Positions 16,260 to 24,737 of a DNA stretch of 40,880 nucleotides are shown piece by piece. The notes under the pieces are model-generated. The model did no database searches. It was not told the DNA's origin and saw nothing but the letters and a program-made list of their open reading frames with translations. This stretch comes from an uncultured Acidobacteriia bacterium (GTDB lineage Bacteria > Acidobacteriota > Terriglobia > Bryobacterales > Bryobacteraceae), in assembly GCA_903923395.1 (NCBI GenBank), contig CAIXXM010000087.1, positions 1-40,880 on the forward strand, read 5' to 3'. Made by a program: the position numbers and the translations under genes. Every line of letters starts with the position of its first letter. Positions within the stretch are counted from its first letter, which is position 1.

Positions 16260-17750
16260 TCACTTCGCGTAAGGGCTGCCCGGCTTCCACGACGGCTTTT
16301 CGGGGGAATTCGCCACCGCAAGCGCCAGCTTCTCAAAGAAAGCGCTGAACCTTGCGGCCGCATGAAAGTCGATGGGCTGATAGATATCGTCCGAGGGTTT
16401 ATGATACCGGTCCGCATACCAGGCACGGTAAGTCGCCTCTTCGGGCGATCCCTTGTCATAACCGAAGACAAAGGCAATGCCCGGAATACCCATCCGGATG
16501 AAATTCACCTGGTCAGAGCGGGTGAAGAGATTCCGCTCGGGCTCCATATCCTTGCGGATATCAATATCCATCGTCTTACCCACAGCAGCGGCAGAGTCAC
16601 CCAGCGTGGATTCACCCAGGCCCAGAGCAGTAAGTGCTTTCAGCGGAAAAATCGGCCGGATGTAATCGAGATTGATATTCGCCACAATCCTCGACTTATC
16701 CACGGTCAGATGCTTCGTGAAATAAGCCGACCCCAGCAGGCCCTTCTCTTCACCCGTATAAACCGCAAACACCAGAGTGCGCTTGGGGCGCTGACCGGAT
16801 TCCTTGATGTGCTTCGCAAACTCAATCAACTGCGCCACGCAGGCGGCATCATCGAAAGCGCCGTTATAGATCTTGTCATTGCCAACCGGAGCGCCAATGC
16901 CATAGCCATCCAGATGTGCGGAGACCACAAGAATTTCTTTGGCGAGTACCGGATCTGAGCCGGGCAGGATGCCGATGAGATTATCCCCTTCGAGCGGCTT
17001 CACTTCCAGCGGTGCGGAAGTTAGCTTCGGCACCAGTGGGAAGTGCGGGACAGGCTTGCCTGCAAGAGCCAGATCCAGCAGTTCATTGAGATTATGCCCG
17101 GTACCCTCGAAAAGAACAGCGGTGCGGTCAGAGTTCCAGCCGAGATTCAACTGTCCCGCAGCAGGTGGATTGGCATCATCCGCAGCCATCATGAGGCGAA
17201 AGCCGGTAGGCCAGTGCGCCGGTTCGATCACGCGTGGATTGGCGATGGAGATGGAGCCAACAGCACCAGCGGCGGAAAGTCCCCGCGTGCGGTCCGCGCG
17301 GCCCTGCGTATTGAGATAGACCGCGATCTTGCCCTTGAGGTCCATGCCTTCGAAGCTCGTGGCAGTGCCAACAAAGTAGAGAGGGGCGTCTTTGACCGCA
17401 GGTGCCGGCCCGCGTGTGGCCGCCCGCGCGTCCCAGCCCAGCACGACAGGCGAGGTCTTGCCGTTGATCTGCAACGTAACACTGGGCTGACCGTCTACAA
17501 ATTTGACTTCCCGGAGCGGGACGGTTTGATAGAAGCCCTTTTCCCCTGCGGGCTGCACGCCGGCACTGGAAAGCTGGTCGATCACATAGGCCGCCGCTTT
17601 CTTGTAGCCTGCGCTGCCGGTGTCCCGCCCTTCCAGCTTGTCATCCGCCAGAAACTTCACATGCGCCCACCACCGTTGTGTGGCCGCATCTGGTTCCGCG
17701 GCGAAGGCTGTCGCGGCGGCGAGGTAAATCAGCAGGGCAGAGCGTAGCAT
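16260..17750 (-). CDS. M28-family zinc aminopeptidase with PA-type insert
   Basis: 496 residues with a signal peptide ending near AFAAEP. An insert around 110-250 resembles a protease-associated domain. The catalytic domain shows the expected two-zinc ligands: H279 (with D281) in VVSAHLDG, D300 in GAFDDAA, E334/E335 in YTGEEKG, D362 in NINLDYI and H450 in RYHKPSDD. These enzymes remove N-terminal residues from peptides, here in the periplasm or outside. The frame is open far upstream, but the ATG ending at 17750 begins a clean signal peptide, whereas upstream sequence is the shadow of tadA. tadA lies 16 bases upstream on the same strand. Confidence 0.93.
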   Translation of the reverse strand: MLRSALLIYLAAATAFAAEPDAATQRWWAHVKFLADDKLEGRDTGSAGYKKAAAYVIDQLSSAGVQPAGEKGFYQTVPLREVKFVDGQPSVTLQINGKTSPVVLGWDARAATRGPAPAVKDAPLYFVGTATSFEGMDLKGKIAVYLNTQGRADRTRGLSAAGAVGSISIANPRVIEPAHWPTGFRLMMAADDANPPAAGQLNLGWNSDRTAVLFEGTGHNLNELLDLALAGKPVPHFPLVPKLTSAPLEVKPLEGDNLIGILPGSDPVLAKEILVVSAHLDGYGIGAPVGNDKIYNGAFDDAACVAQLIEFAKHIKESGQRPKRTLVFAVYTGEEKGLLGSAYFTKHLTVDKSRIVANINLDYIRPIFPLKALTALGLGESTLGDSAAAVGKTMDIDIRKDMEPERNLFTRSDQVNFIRMGIPGIAFVFGYDKGSPEEATYRAWYADRYHKPSDDIYQPIDFHAAARFSAFFEKLALAVANSPEKPSWKPGSPYAK

Positions 17751-17766
17751 TTCTGGAATTGTACCG

Positions 17767-18231
17767 CTACCGTTTCGCGGCAAAGAAGCGTTGGAGAATG
17801 GCCGTGCACTCTGCGCCAAGAACGCCCTCCACCACATCCACACGGTGGTTGAGCAAATCAGAATCAGCAATGGTGAATTTACTCCGGACTGCACCAAAGC
17901 GGAGATCGCGGGCACCGAAGACGAGAGTCTTGATTCTGGCTGCCACAAGCGCACCCGCGCACATCGGACACGGTTCAAGCGTGCAATAAAGCGAGGCGTT
18001 TCCGAGACGGTAATTGCCCAGCGCGAGGGCAGCCTGCCGGATAGCCATGATTTCAGCGTGGGCCGTGGGATCGAGCAGGGCAAGCGGTGAGTTGCGGCCT
18101 TCCGCGATGATCTCACCCTCCACCACGATGACCGCCCCAACCGGGACTTCACCCGCGTCCGCAGCGTTGCGTGCAAGTTGTAAGGCGTGCCGCATCCATT
18201 TTTCGTGCGTGTCATCATCAAGGGGAAACAT
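17767..18231 (-). CDS. tadA: tRNA-specific adenosine deaminase
   Basis: 154 residues. A cytidine-deaminase fold enzyme that converts adenosine 34 to inosine in the anticodon of tRNA-Arg(ACG). Catalytic residues are readable: zinc ligand H58 and proton-shuttle E60 in HAE, and zinc ligands C88 and C91 in PCPMCAG. The segment DAGEVPVGAVIV near 25-36 is typical. Length is standard and both ends look intact. It is followed 16 bases later by the M28 peptidase gene on the same strand. Confidence 0.95.
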   Translation of the reverse strand: MFPLDDDTHEKWMRHALQLARNAADAGEVPVGAVIVVEGEIIAEGRNSPLALLDPTAHAEIMAIRQAALALGNYRLGNASLYCTLEPCPMCAGALVAARIKTLVFGARDLRFGAVRSKFTIADSDLLNHRVDVVEGVLGAECTAILQRFFAAKR

Positions 18232-18267
18232 GCGGTGTGTTAAGCGTTGTGTTACATAGGATGCCAG

Positions 18268-18792
18268 ATGGCCGAATTAGAAATACATCACGAAGTTCAT
18301 GCGACCGACAGCTTTGGGAAGTCGATGGGGGTACTCACGGCAGTGCTTGGGGTGCTGCTGGGGATCGTTACCATCCTCTCGCACCGTGCTCATACAGAGG
18401 GCGTACTGCTGAAAGCGGATGCCAATGACAAATGGGCGCTGTATCAGGCACGCAGGATCAAGCTCCATAACGTGGAGTTGGGCGAAGACCTTTTGAAGGC
18501 GATGCAGAGCCGCGGGCCGGAGTCCGATAAGACGCTGGCGAAGTACGCGAAAGGGAAGCTCAAGTACGAGGAGGAATCCAAGGAGACCCAGAAGGAGGCC
18601 GAAGGGTTGGAGGCGGAGTCAAAGCATGTGGAGGACAAGGCTCTGCGCTATGACTTTGGGGAAGGCCTGATTGAGATCGGGCTCGTGTTGACGAGCCTCT
18701 ATTTCATCTCCAAATCGAAGTTGTTTCCGGCTGTTGGGGCGGTGAGCGCGCTCATCGGAATTGTGGTCGCAGCGCTCGGCTTCCTGCTGTAG
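18268..18792 (+). CDS. DUF4337-like membrane protein
   Basis: 174 residues. The first hydrophobic helix (GVLTAVLGVLLGIVTILS) follows a short acidic and histidine-containing N-terminus. A charged, probably coiled-coil middle (DKWALYQARRIKL to about ESKHVEDKA) is followed by two hydrophobic segments at the C-terminus. The pattern with the DKWA.YQA segment after the first helix fits the DUF4337 family; function is unknown. I chose the ATG at 18268 over a TTG at 18247. It is divergent from tadA, with 36 bases between starts. Confidence 0.75.
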   Translation: MAELEIHHEVHATDSFGKSMGVLTAVLGVLLGIVTILSHRAHTEGVLLKADANDKWALYQARRIKLHNVELGEDLLKAMQSRGPESDKTLAKYAKGKLKYEEESKETQKEAEGLEAESKHVEDKALRYDFGEGLIEIGLVLTSLYFISKSKLFPAVGAVSALIGIVVAALGFLL

Positions 18793-18937
18793 GAAGCGGG
18801 AACTCTACTTCCACATTCCCAGCCTGTTTCCAAGCAATTTGCAATCTGATTTCCTTTGTGGAATAACTTGCCCCGCGGGTATGATCAACCCTGTCCTGCG
18901 GATCACCAAGGATATTCCACGAAGGAGAATCTGACCA

Positions 18938-19687
18938 ATGTCACCAGCAGCGCCAGCGGAGAACTTACCGCTTGTGTTCACGATAAACCCGGGAAGCGAC
19001 GAAATCGTCTGCGCGGACACGACAGCCGACAGCACTCTGGAGGAAGTACGGAACGGCATCCTCTCGGGCCGCTTCGACCTGGCAACACAGGTACGTATTT
19101 CCGAGACAGGCAATGGAAAGACCAGGGAACATAGCGGAAGTTTGCTGGAGTGCGCGCGGAAGTATGAACGCCTCCGGGAAGTTTACGAACCGGTGGCGCA
19201 ATCTGCCGCCAGCGGAACCCGCTGGGGAGCGCTGACGGGAGCGGTGCTGTGGATGACGATGCTTGGGGTGTCAGTGGCTCGCCAGGACAGCGTCACGGGT
19301 CTTTGCGTTTTGTTATACCCGGCCGTGGCCGTGATCATGGTAGCCGTGACACGCTTCAAGGTCCAAATCCCCCTGGCAGGACAATCGCTCGGGTTGATTG
19401 TCGCAGTCGCGCCCGCGTTCGCCGCGTACCGCATCACCTCGAATGCGGTCGTATTCGGAGCAGTGGTCGGTGCCGTTACCGGCGGTGTTGTTTTGTGTTG
19501 TTTTCCAGGCCGGGCGATCGGCGCTGTGCTCGGAGTACGGCGAAGGCAGAGTATGCCGCTGGCTCCCGGTGCGCAGGTCGAAAACGCGCTCACCGCAATC
19601 GGCATACCCGCCGTCATCTCTGTTTTGCTGTGGCTTGCCTATGCCGTGCTTTTGTATGAAAGCGCCGCAAGAGGCCTTTTCAGATAG
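18938..19687 (+). CDS. Multi-pass membrane protein of unknown function
   Basis: 249 residues, with GAAGGAGA about ten bases before the ATG. Residues 1 to about 90 are soluble and contain TLEEVRNGILSGRFDLATQV, which loosely resembles the small GYF-2-like domains that precede membrane segments in many bacterial proteins. From about residue 95 there are at least five hydrophobic segments, including a glycine- and valine-rich pair (VVFGAVVGAVTGGVVLCC). I do not recognise a family for the whole. It is a single gene converging with the next, with 6 bases between the stops. Confidence 0.65.
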   Translation: MSPAAPAENLPLVFTINPGSDEIVCADTTADSTLEEVRNGILSGRFDLATQVRISETGNGKTREHSGSLLECARKYERLREVYEPVAQSAASGTRWGALTGAVLWMTMLGVSVARQDSVTGLCVLLYPAVAVIMVAVTRFKVQIPLAGQSLGLIVAVAPAFAAYRITSNAVVFGAVVGAVTGGVVLCCFPGRAIGAVLGVRRRQSMPLAPGAQVENALTAIGIPAVISVLLWLAYAVLLYESAARGLFR

Positions 19688-19693
19688 CTGCGC

Positions 19694-20470
19694 TTAGAAC
19701 GGGATGCGGCGGCCGGGAACGGTCAGCTTGTTGTTGTTTTGCGTGGGACCGGGGCCAGCGTCTGAGTAGCGCACCCCGGCACCGCCCTGTGCGAAGGTCA
19801 ATTCCTTTTCTTCGAAGCTCAGTGGCCGGTCCAGCACCATTTCGATGGTGCTCCCCTTGGCGAGCACCGCATCTGGCCCGCGTGTGAAGAGAACTCCGGC
19901 GAGACCGGCCGCAGCGCCAGCGGCGGAACCGATGCCGAGCCCGGTGAGTCCTGCACCGCCCGAGGCTGCGCCCGCGATGGCACCGATGGAAGCACCGGCC
20001 GCAGCCGTTTCCGCAACGGTCTTCACATCACCGCCGACATTGGAATCCCCTTTGATCTTGCCTTCCGCCCGGTCGAGCGTCTCACTCCCGCGGCCATCGA
20101 TACCACCCACACGGCCGCGGAAATTCCGGATGACACCGTTCGGCAGGATGAGGCTGTCAAACCGCACATAGAGCATGCCCTTCCCCTTCACGCGGCCAGG
20201 GCGCTTCACTTCGGTGACCGTACCTTGGACATGACTGCCCGTGGGAATGACGATCTTGCCATCCACAACAACAGGGAAAACGGTTTCGAGATAAACCTGA
20301 TCACCAGCAGCCGAATGCTTCGTACTCACACTGTTGATCAGCCCCAGCGGGATTCTCGTGCCCGTTTGGACAGTGAATTTTTGCGCCTGGGCTTCCGTTT
20401 GCACCGCATCCTGCGCGAGCACGGGGAGAGCGCTGAGAACCGCCACGGACACTATAAGTCTCGAAAGCAT
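19694..20470 (-). CDS. Secreted TrbI/VirB10-like C-domain protein with glycine-rich insert
   Basis: 258 residues with a signal peptide (cleavage near VLAQD). A beta-rich part has TRIPLGLINSVSTKHSAAGD, IPTGSHVQGTVTEV and FDSLILPNGV. This resembles the TrbI/VirB10-type domain found alone in many acidobacterial exported proteins. A glycine- and alanine-rich stretch (about 150-195) could be a membrane-associated hairpin. The domain returns at the end (KGSTIEMVLDRPLSF). No type IV secretion genes are nearby, so a secretion role is not supported. Function is unknown; probably periplasmic. Confidence 0.65.
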   Translation of the reverse strand: MLSRLIVSVAVLSALPVLAQDAVQTEAQAQKFTVQTGTRIPLGLINSVSTKHSAAGDQVYLETVFPVVVDGKIVIPTGSHVQGTVTEVKRPGRVKGKGMLYVRFDSLILPNGVIRNFRGRVGGIDGRGSETLDRAEGKIKGDSNVGGDVKTVAETAAAGASIGAIAGAASGGAGLTGLGIGSAAGAAAGLAGVLFTRGPDAVLAKGSTIEMVLDRPLSFEEKELTFAQGGAGVRYSDAGPGPTQNNNKLTVPGRRIPF

Positions 20471-20527
20471 CGTTGTTACTCCGTTCCTATTGTAGATGGA
20501 ACGCGGGAAACCGGGAGAAAGTTGCGC

Positions 20528-21340
20528 TTACTGGCTTACCGCCGCAAGAACAGCCTCCGGCGAAGAGACCGTGCCAACCTGAACGATCACCTTTGGGGAA
20601 GGCGACAAACCAGCGGGCAGCCGGATATTGATCTGATAGAGCCCCGCACACCCCGGAGTGAGCCCCGCGTAAAGTATGGCGGAACTTCCCAAAGGCGTTC
20701 CATCCAACAGCAGCCCAATCGGCGTGGATTCGGCAAGCTGTTGTGCTCTCGATGGAATGGAAAACAGTGACTGGGGAAATTGCGTGGGTCCAAGGCCAAC
20801 CAGATAGAGAACAATTACCTCACCGGCCTGGGCGGGGTTGTCCGCTGACAGGAGTTTTCCATCGGCATGAGTGGCGATCAGGGTATTGCCGTTATACACA
20901 AAGAAGCCCGGCGCGAAGGCACCGACATGGATCGTCACAGGAAGACCGGTATACCCCTGGCGGCTCACGCGCAGCGGATAATCTCCGGGAGTTAGATCGT
21001 AGGGAATGATGAAGTTGATCTGCGTGGGCGAAACAAAGAATACCGGGGTGGGAAGGTTGTAAACCAGAACCCCGACTCCATCCAGTTGGAACGGCATGAG
21101 ACTGCCGCCGGTATCCAAAGTCGAAATCGACCTTGTTGTGAAGGAGAGATTCTGACCGTAGACTGTCGCAATGGTGTACCGGGCGAGATCCGTGGGGAGT
21201 TGCGTGGCGGCATTCACCACCGAACTGGAAGTGTACGTCGGTGCTGCGTCAGCAATCGCAGCCTGATCGCCGGCGAAGGCGAAGAGACTGGCGTGCAACA
21301 CGAAAACAAGAGCTGTTGGAAATAAAATGCCCCGGCTCAT
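20528..21340 (-). CDS. Secreted TIGR03437-domain protein
   Basis: 270 residues: a signal peptide (MSRGILFPTALVFVLHASLF), then essentially one TIGR03437 domain. The marks are SSVVNAATQLPTDLA, VYGQNLS, PVFFVSPTQINFIIPYDL, VIVLYLVGLGPT and AGLTPGCAGLYQINIRLP. This C-terminal domain is almost confined to Solibacter-type acidobacteria, usually at the end of long exported proteins; here it makes up most of the protein. It may act in attachment to the cell surface, but this is not established. Same strand as the glycine-rich protein downstream, 57 bases away. Confidence 0.85.
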   Translation of the reverse strand: MSRGILFPTALVFVLHASLFAFAGDQAAIADAAPTYTSSSVVNAATQLPTDLARYTIATVYGQNLSFTTRSISTLDTGGSLMPFQLDGVGVLVYNLPTPVFFVSPTQINFIIPYDLTPGDYPLRVSRQGYTGLPVTIHVGAFAPGFFVYNGNTLIATHADGKLLSADNPAQAGEVIVLYLVGLGPTQFPQSLFSIPSRAQQLAESTPIGLLLDGTPLGSSAILYAGLTPGCAGLYQINIRLPAGLSPSPKVIVQVGTVSSPEAVLAAVSQ

Positions 21341-21422
21341 AAGAAGCGCCCAATATCTCTTATTGTGGCGACGACTTTGGTCCGGGGCTATAGTCCCTCA
21401 ATTTATGCAGAGGTATTTCAGG

Positions 21423-22784
21423 CTATTGCACGGAAGCGTAAACGCCCGCGGGTGTCTGCTGCCCGTTCACGGTCAGCACCATCAACTGGTCTCCCGTGGG
21501 AACGTTCTGCGGAACCGTGACGTTGAGCTGGTATTGGCCAGCGGAGGTGATGCCTGCATAGAGAACCTGCAGCGGCACCCCGCCCACCGTAATGGATACG
21601 GTGTTCGTGGTCTGCGCTCCCCCGCCCGTATAGGTCTGCCCGGCGGGCACTGCGGGAGACGTCGGTCCGAGGCCCACAGCGTACATGATCATGGTTTCGC
21701 CGCGCTTCACTGGCCGAGTTGGAAAGGTCTGGTACCCATTCGGGGCCATGAGGTCATAATTGCCGAAGTAGCCTCCAGTTTGCGGAATCACCGCGAGGGC
21801 GTACTTGCCCAACTGGAAGAAAGAGGGTGCTGTGTTGGCCAGTGTGACCGTAAAGGGGGTGCTCGCGCCCAAACTGTTCGTGACCACGAGGCTCACAGGA
21901 CCAGTGGAAGTATCATCCGGCGCCTGCACGTTGATCTGGCCAGGGCTGATGAAGTAGACGTAGGCAGGCTTGCCGTTGATCGATACGCTCACGCCATCCA
22001 GCGACGTGGGGAACTTGCCGTTAATCACTTCCGTGGCTGCATTCCAGGTTCGCGTGGTGGTGGAGAGATTCGTTCCGTACAACTGGATCCACGAACCGGG
22101 CTGGATAGTGGTCGACGGCGAGTACAAAGGACCAGCGCTGGTCACAGTCGGCAGGGTCTGCGCCGCAGCGGGAGTCAGGGTCAGGCTGGTCGTATAAACT
22201 GCGGCATTCGTCGAAACCGCACCGCCTCCGGGGCCAGCGTTTCCGGCGGCATAGAGAGTGACGTTCCCAACGTTCGTTGACGGAGGCGTCCAGTTCAGCG
22301 TATAGGTGTAGCTGCCGCTGGTCGAAGCCAGGTAGCCGTTCAGCGTATGTTCAGCGAATTGAACCGGCGCATTTGCACCGCATGTCTTTCCATTTGGTTT
22401 CGAACTGCCGTCATCGCAAAGCACCTGCGTCAAACCGTCAGTAATGGAAAAATCACCAGCCTGGCCGCTGGAGAGATTGCTCGCGAGACGGGCCGTCAAT
22501 TGAAACCCAAACTTTTGCTTGGCCGAATCCGTGATCACGACTTGGATTTTCTGGGTCACACCGGGGGTGTAAGTGGTGCCGCCGGCCGCGATGATCTTCA
22601 CGCTGCCTCCCCCTGTATTGAAGGTGCCGACGTGGCAGCCACCGGAGATACAGGCGGTCTTGTTGTCACCCGGCGCAGCCGTGTAACGCGGATCCGGGCC
22701 ATACTCGTACGCGCGGATTGCCACCGGAATGATGGCCAATATAAAGGAAAACTTCAGAACGAGGAGTTTCTTTTGACGTGTCAT
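21423..22784 (-). CDS. Secreted protein with choice-of-anchor-V-like domain and TIGR03437 domain
   Basis: 453 residues with a signal peptide. The N-terminal third has a CISGGCH segment, then a beta domain (YTPGVTQKIQVVITDS, KFGFQLTARL) like the choice-of-anchor-V domain that follows a CxxCH-like motif in other bacteria. Here the spacing is C-x4-C-H, so haem attachment is doubtful. From about residue 215 a TIGR03437 domain runs to the end (GSWIQLYGTNLS, VYFISPGQINVQAPDD, MIMYAVGLGPTSP, YAGITSAGQYQLNV). A cell-surface role is likely; function is unknown. Its start is preceded by AGGGGATCAGGCAC. Confidence 0.82.
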   Translation of the reverse strand: MTRQKKLLVLKFSFILAIIPVAIRAYEYGPDPRYTAAPGDNKTACISGGCHVGTFNTGGGSVKIIAAGGTTYTPGVTQKIQVVITDSAKQKFGFQLTARLASNLSSGQAGDFSITDGLTQVLCDDGSSKPNGKTCGANAPVQFAEHTLNGYLASTSGSYTYTLNWTPPSTNVGNVTLYAAGNAGPGGGAVSTNAAVYTTSLTLTPAAAQTLPTVTSAGPLYSPSTTIQPGSWIQLYGTNLSTTTRTWNAATEVINGKFPTSLDGVSVSINGKPAYVYFISPGQINVQAPDDTSTGPVSLVVTNSLGASTPFTVTLANTAPSFFQLGKYALAVIPQTGGYFGNYDLMAPNGYQTFPTRPVKRGETMIMYAVGLGPTSPAVPAGQTYTGGGAQTTNTVSITVGGVPLQVLYAGITSAGQYQLNVTVPQNVPTGDQLMVLTVNGQQTPAGVYASVQ

Positions 22785-22817
22785 GTGCCTGATCCCCTAA
22801 ATCTAATGGTCTAACCC

Positions 22818-22843
22818 CGGACGGGTGAAACATGTCTCGTCCG
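22818..22843 (-). terminator. Possible hairpin terminator after mutY
   Basis: CGGACG at 22818-22823 pairs with CGTCCG at 22838-22843, with two further weak pairs inside. It lies about 20 bases past the mutY stop and about 35 bases upstream of the next gene's start. There is no good T run on the minus strand, so it may be a terminator, a leader hairpin or chance. Confidence 0.35.
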
Positions 22844-22864
22844 TTTGAAGAATTTGTAAAAATT

Positions 22865-23884
22865 CTAACGTACTTTCGCCAGATTCAACTTGGCGAGCGC
22901 CTTCTTGCTCACCGTCGTTAACGGCAGTTCAGCCAGGTCCGTCACCGGCACCCATTGGCCGCCCTGCGGTTCCACTTTGGGATCAGTGGAATGCCAAACT
23001 GAGATTTGCATCCGGTCGTTGACAATCTGGTGCGTAAAGCGGCCCTGGCGTTTCATGAGAATCTTGCCGTTCTCCGCCTGGAAGGCATCCAATTCCGGAA
23101 ATTCCCAGAAACCGGCGAGTCTGGATTCCGTTTCGGCACGCTGTTTCAGCCAGAGACAGTCGGAACGCTGCAGTAACAGCAATTCGATCTCCATTTCCCT
23201 GACCACGGCTTTCCGCAACTTCACTGGCAGGGAATTCTGAGTGCCGGCTTCCTTTGCCAGACAGTACCGGCTCACCGGGCAAGTGAGGCATGTGGGACTC
23301 CTGGGCGTACAAACCGTCGCCCCAAGCTCCATCATGGCTTGATTGAAATCCCCCGGACGGTTGTGATCCAGCAGTTCGGCTGCGCGCAAGGCGAAGCGCC
23401 GCTGCGTTTCACCGGAAGTGATCTCGGAAGGATCATTCTCCAGACGGCTGATCACCCGGATCACGTTGCCGTCCACTGCGGCCTTCGGGATGCCCAGAGA
23501 AATCGAAGCCACGGCCGCCGCTGTATACGGACCAACCCCCGGCAGCGACAGGATCTGTTCGAAACGCGTCGGGATGCCCTCCAGAACCAGTTTTTTCGCC
23601 GCCTGATGAAGGTTGCGCGCGCGGCTGTAGTAACCGAGTCCGCTCCAGGCTGCGAGTACGGCTGGTTCCGGTGCCGCAGCAAGGTCCGCCAGTGTGGGGA
23701 ACTTTTCCAGAAACTGGTCGAAGTAGGGTTTGACCGCTTCCACCCTGGTCTGTTGCAGCATGATCTCAGAGAGCCACACCCGGTAGAAGTCTTTCGATTC
23801 CCGCCACGGCAGTTCGCGGTGGCCCTGGTCCCACCAGGTCATCAGAGCCTGGGAAATAGCTTGCGTACGTTCTTCAGTTGTCAA
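22865..23884 (-). CDS. mutY: A/G-specific adenine DNA glycosylase
   Basis: 339 residues. Removes adenine mispaired with 8-oxoguanine or guanine in DNA. Readable features: catalytic E40 in SEIMLQQTRV, the helix-hairpin-helix LPGVGPYTAAA near 114-124, catalytic D138 in AVDGNV, and the 4Fe-4S ligands C192, C199, C202 and C208 in the C-x6-C-x2-C-x5-C spacing. A C-terminal NUDIX-like domain (WEFPELDAFQ) recognises the oxidised base. The ATG overlaps the last 11 bases of the S24-peptidase-like gene upstream, so translation is probably coupled. Confidence 0.95.
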   Translation of the reverse strand: MTTEERTQAISQALMTWWDQGHRELPWRESKDFYRVWLSEIMLQQTRVEAVKPYFDQFLEKFPTLADLAAAPEPAVLAAWSGLGYYSRARNLHQAAKKLVLEGIPTRFEQILSLPGVGPYTAAAVASISLGIPKAAVDGNVIRVISRLENDPSEITSGETQRRFALRAAELLDHNRPGDFNQAMMELGATVCTPRSPTCLTCPVSRYCLAKEAGTQNSLPVKLRKAVVREMEIELLLLQRSDCLWLKQRAETESRLAGFWEFPELDAFQAENGKILMKRQGRFTHQIVNDRMQISVWHSTDPKVEPQGGQWVPVTDLAELPLTTVSKKALAKLNLAKVR

Positions 23885-24689
23885 TCACTTGCACGAATTC
23901 CGCGATAACGCGGCACTCTCCGGGTTCGAGTTCGAACGCCTCAAATTCAGGATTCAGGGGCTCCAGGCGGATTCGTCCATGCGCCCACTCCCCGGTTTCC
24001 TGGTCATAGCTCTTGGTGCTGGTATAGCGCTTTACTGTATAGCGGCTGGCGTTGTCGAGTTCGGAAAGCTGCTCAATCAGCAGCCGTTTGCCCTGCCGCG
24101 AGCCACCCGTGGCCGCACGAAAGACACAGAAGCTGCCATCCGGGATCAGCGGTTCCATGGAACGGCCCACTACCTGGGCAATGAACATATCCGGCGTGAG
24201 GCGCTGGGAAGAAGGCATCCGCTGCCAGCCCGATTCTTCCGCTTCCATCTGTTCACCGAACTTCGTGGCTGCGGCACGCAAAGAATAAACCGGCAAATGC
24301 CGCACGAAAGGATAGACCGCGGCATCCACATGGTTTTCGTAGAGGTCATCTGCCAACCGGCTCAGCGAACCGGAAAAGGCCATTTGCTCCCGGTCAGAGA
24401 TCCGTACGAAGTGCGACAGGGTATCTTCCAGTTCGCTGAGCAGACTGATGACGCCCAATTCCCGGGCCCGTATGGCGAGATCGTCCGGCAGATTTTCCAC
24501 CCACTCGGCTTCGTCCTCTTCCAAATCGAGTTCGGCTGCCTCCCGGAACCGCAGCTCAAAGGCCCCACTTTCCGGTTCCGCCACAATCACGCCCAGAGGC
24601 TGCACAGGCTGACCGGGCACCGCAACTTCGAGCAGCGACCAGGTTGCGGCACGGGTTTCGGCAGCGCGACTGGGAAGAACGGCAAGCAT
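23874..24689 (-). CDS. S24/LexA-like peptidase without a DNA-binding domain
   Basis: 271 residues. The C-terminal half has the S24 (LexA/UmuD) peptidase pattern: GRSMEPLIPDGSF with nucleophile S177, and YTVKRY with K220 as the likely general base. The N-terminal 100 or so residues are acidic and do not look like a winged-helix or Xre HTH domain; VPGQPVQPLGVIVAEPESG suggests a small beta-rich domain that I cannot name. So it is not an ordinary repressor. It might cleave itself or a partner in response to DNA damage, which would suit its overlap with mutY, but that is inference. Confidence 0.75.
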   Translation of the reverse strand: MLAVLPSRAAETRAATWSLLEVAVPGQPVQPLGVIVAEPESGAFELRFREAAELDLEEDEAEWVENLPDDLAIRARELGVISLLSELEDTLSHFVRISDREQMAFSGSLSRLADDLYENHVDAAVYPFVRHLPVYSLRAAATKFGEQMEAEESGWQRMPSSQRLTPDMFIAQVVGRSMEPLIPDGSFCVFRAATGGSRQGKRLLIEQLSELDNASRYTVKRYTSTKSYDQETGEWAHGRIRLEPLNPEFEAFELEPGECRVIAEFVQVIDN

Positions 24690-24737
24690 CAGGATTTGCT
24701 ACCAGTGTAGAAGAAAACAGAGTTCCCGACGATTTCT

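Noticed and set aside
17751-18221. N-terminal extension of the M28 peptidase frame
   Set aside because: It overlaps tadA in another frame; the signal peptide marks the true start at 17750.
19694-20470. Type IV secretion component because of the VirB10-like domain
   Set aside because: No other secretion genes are present and the domain is common alone in acidobacterial exported proteins.
20482-20503. Inverted repeat CGTTCC/GGAACG between two minus-strand genes
   Set aside because: A six-base stem without a T run and close to the next start; too weak to call a terminator or operator.
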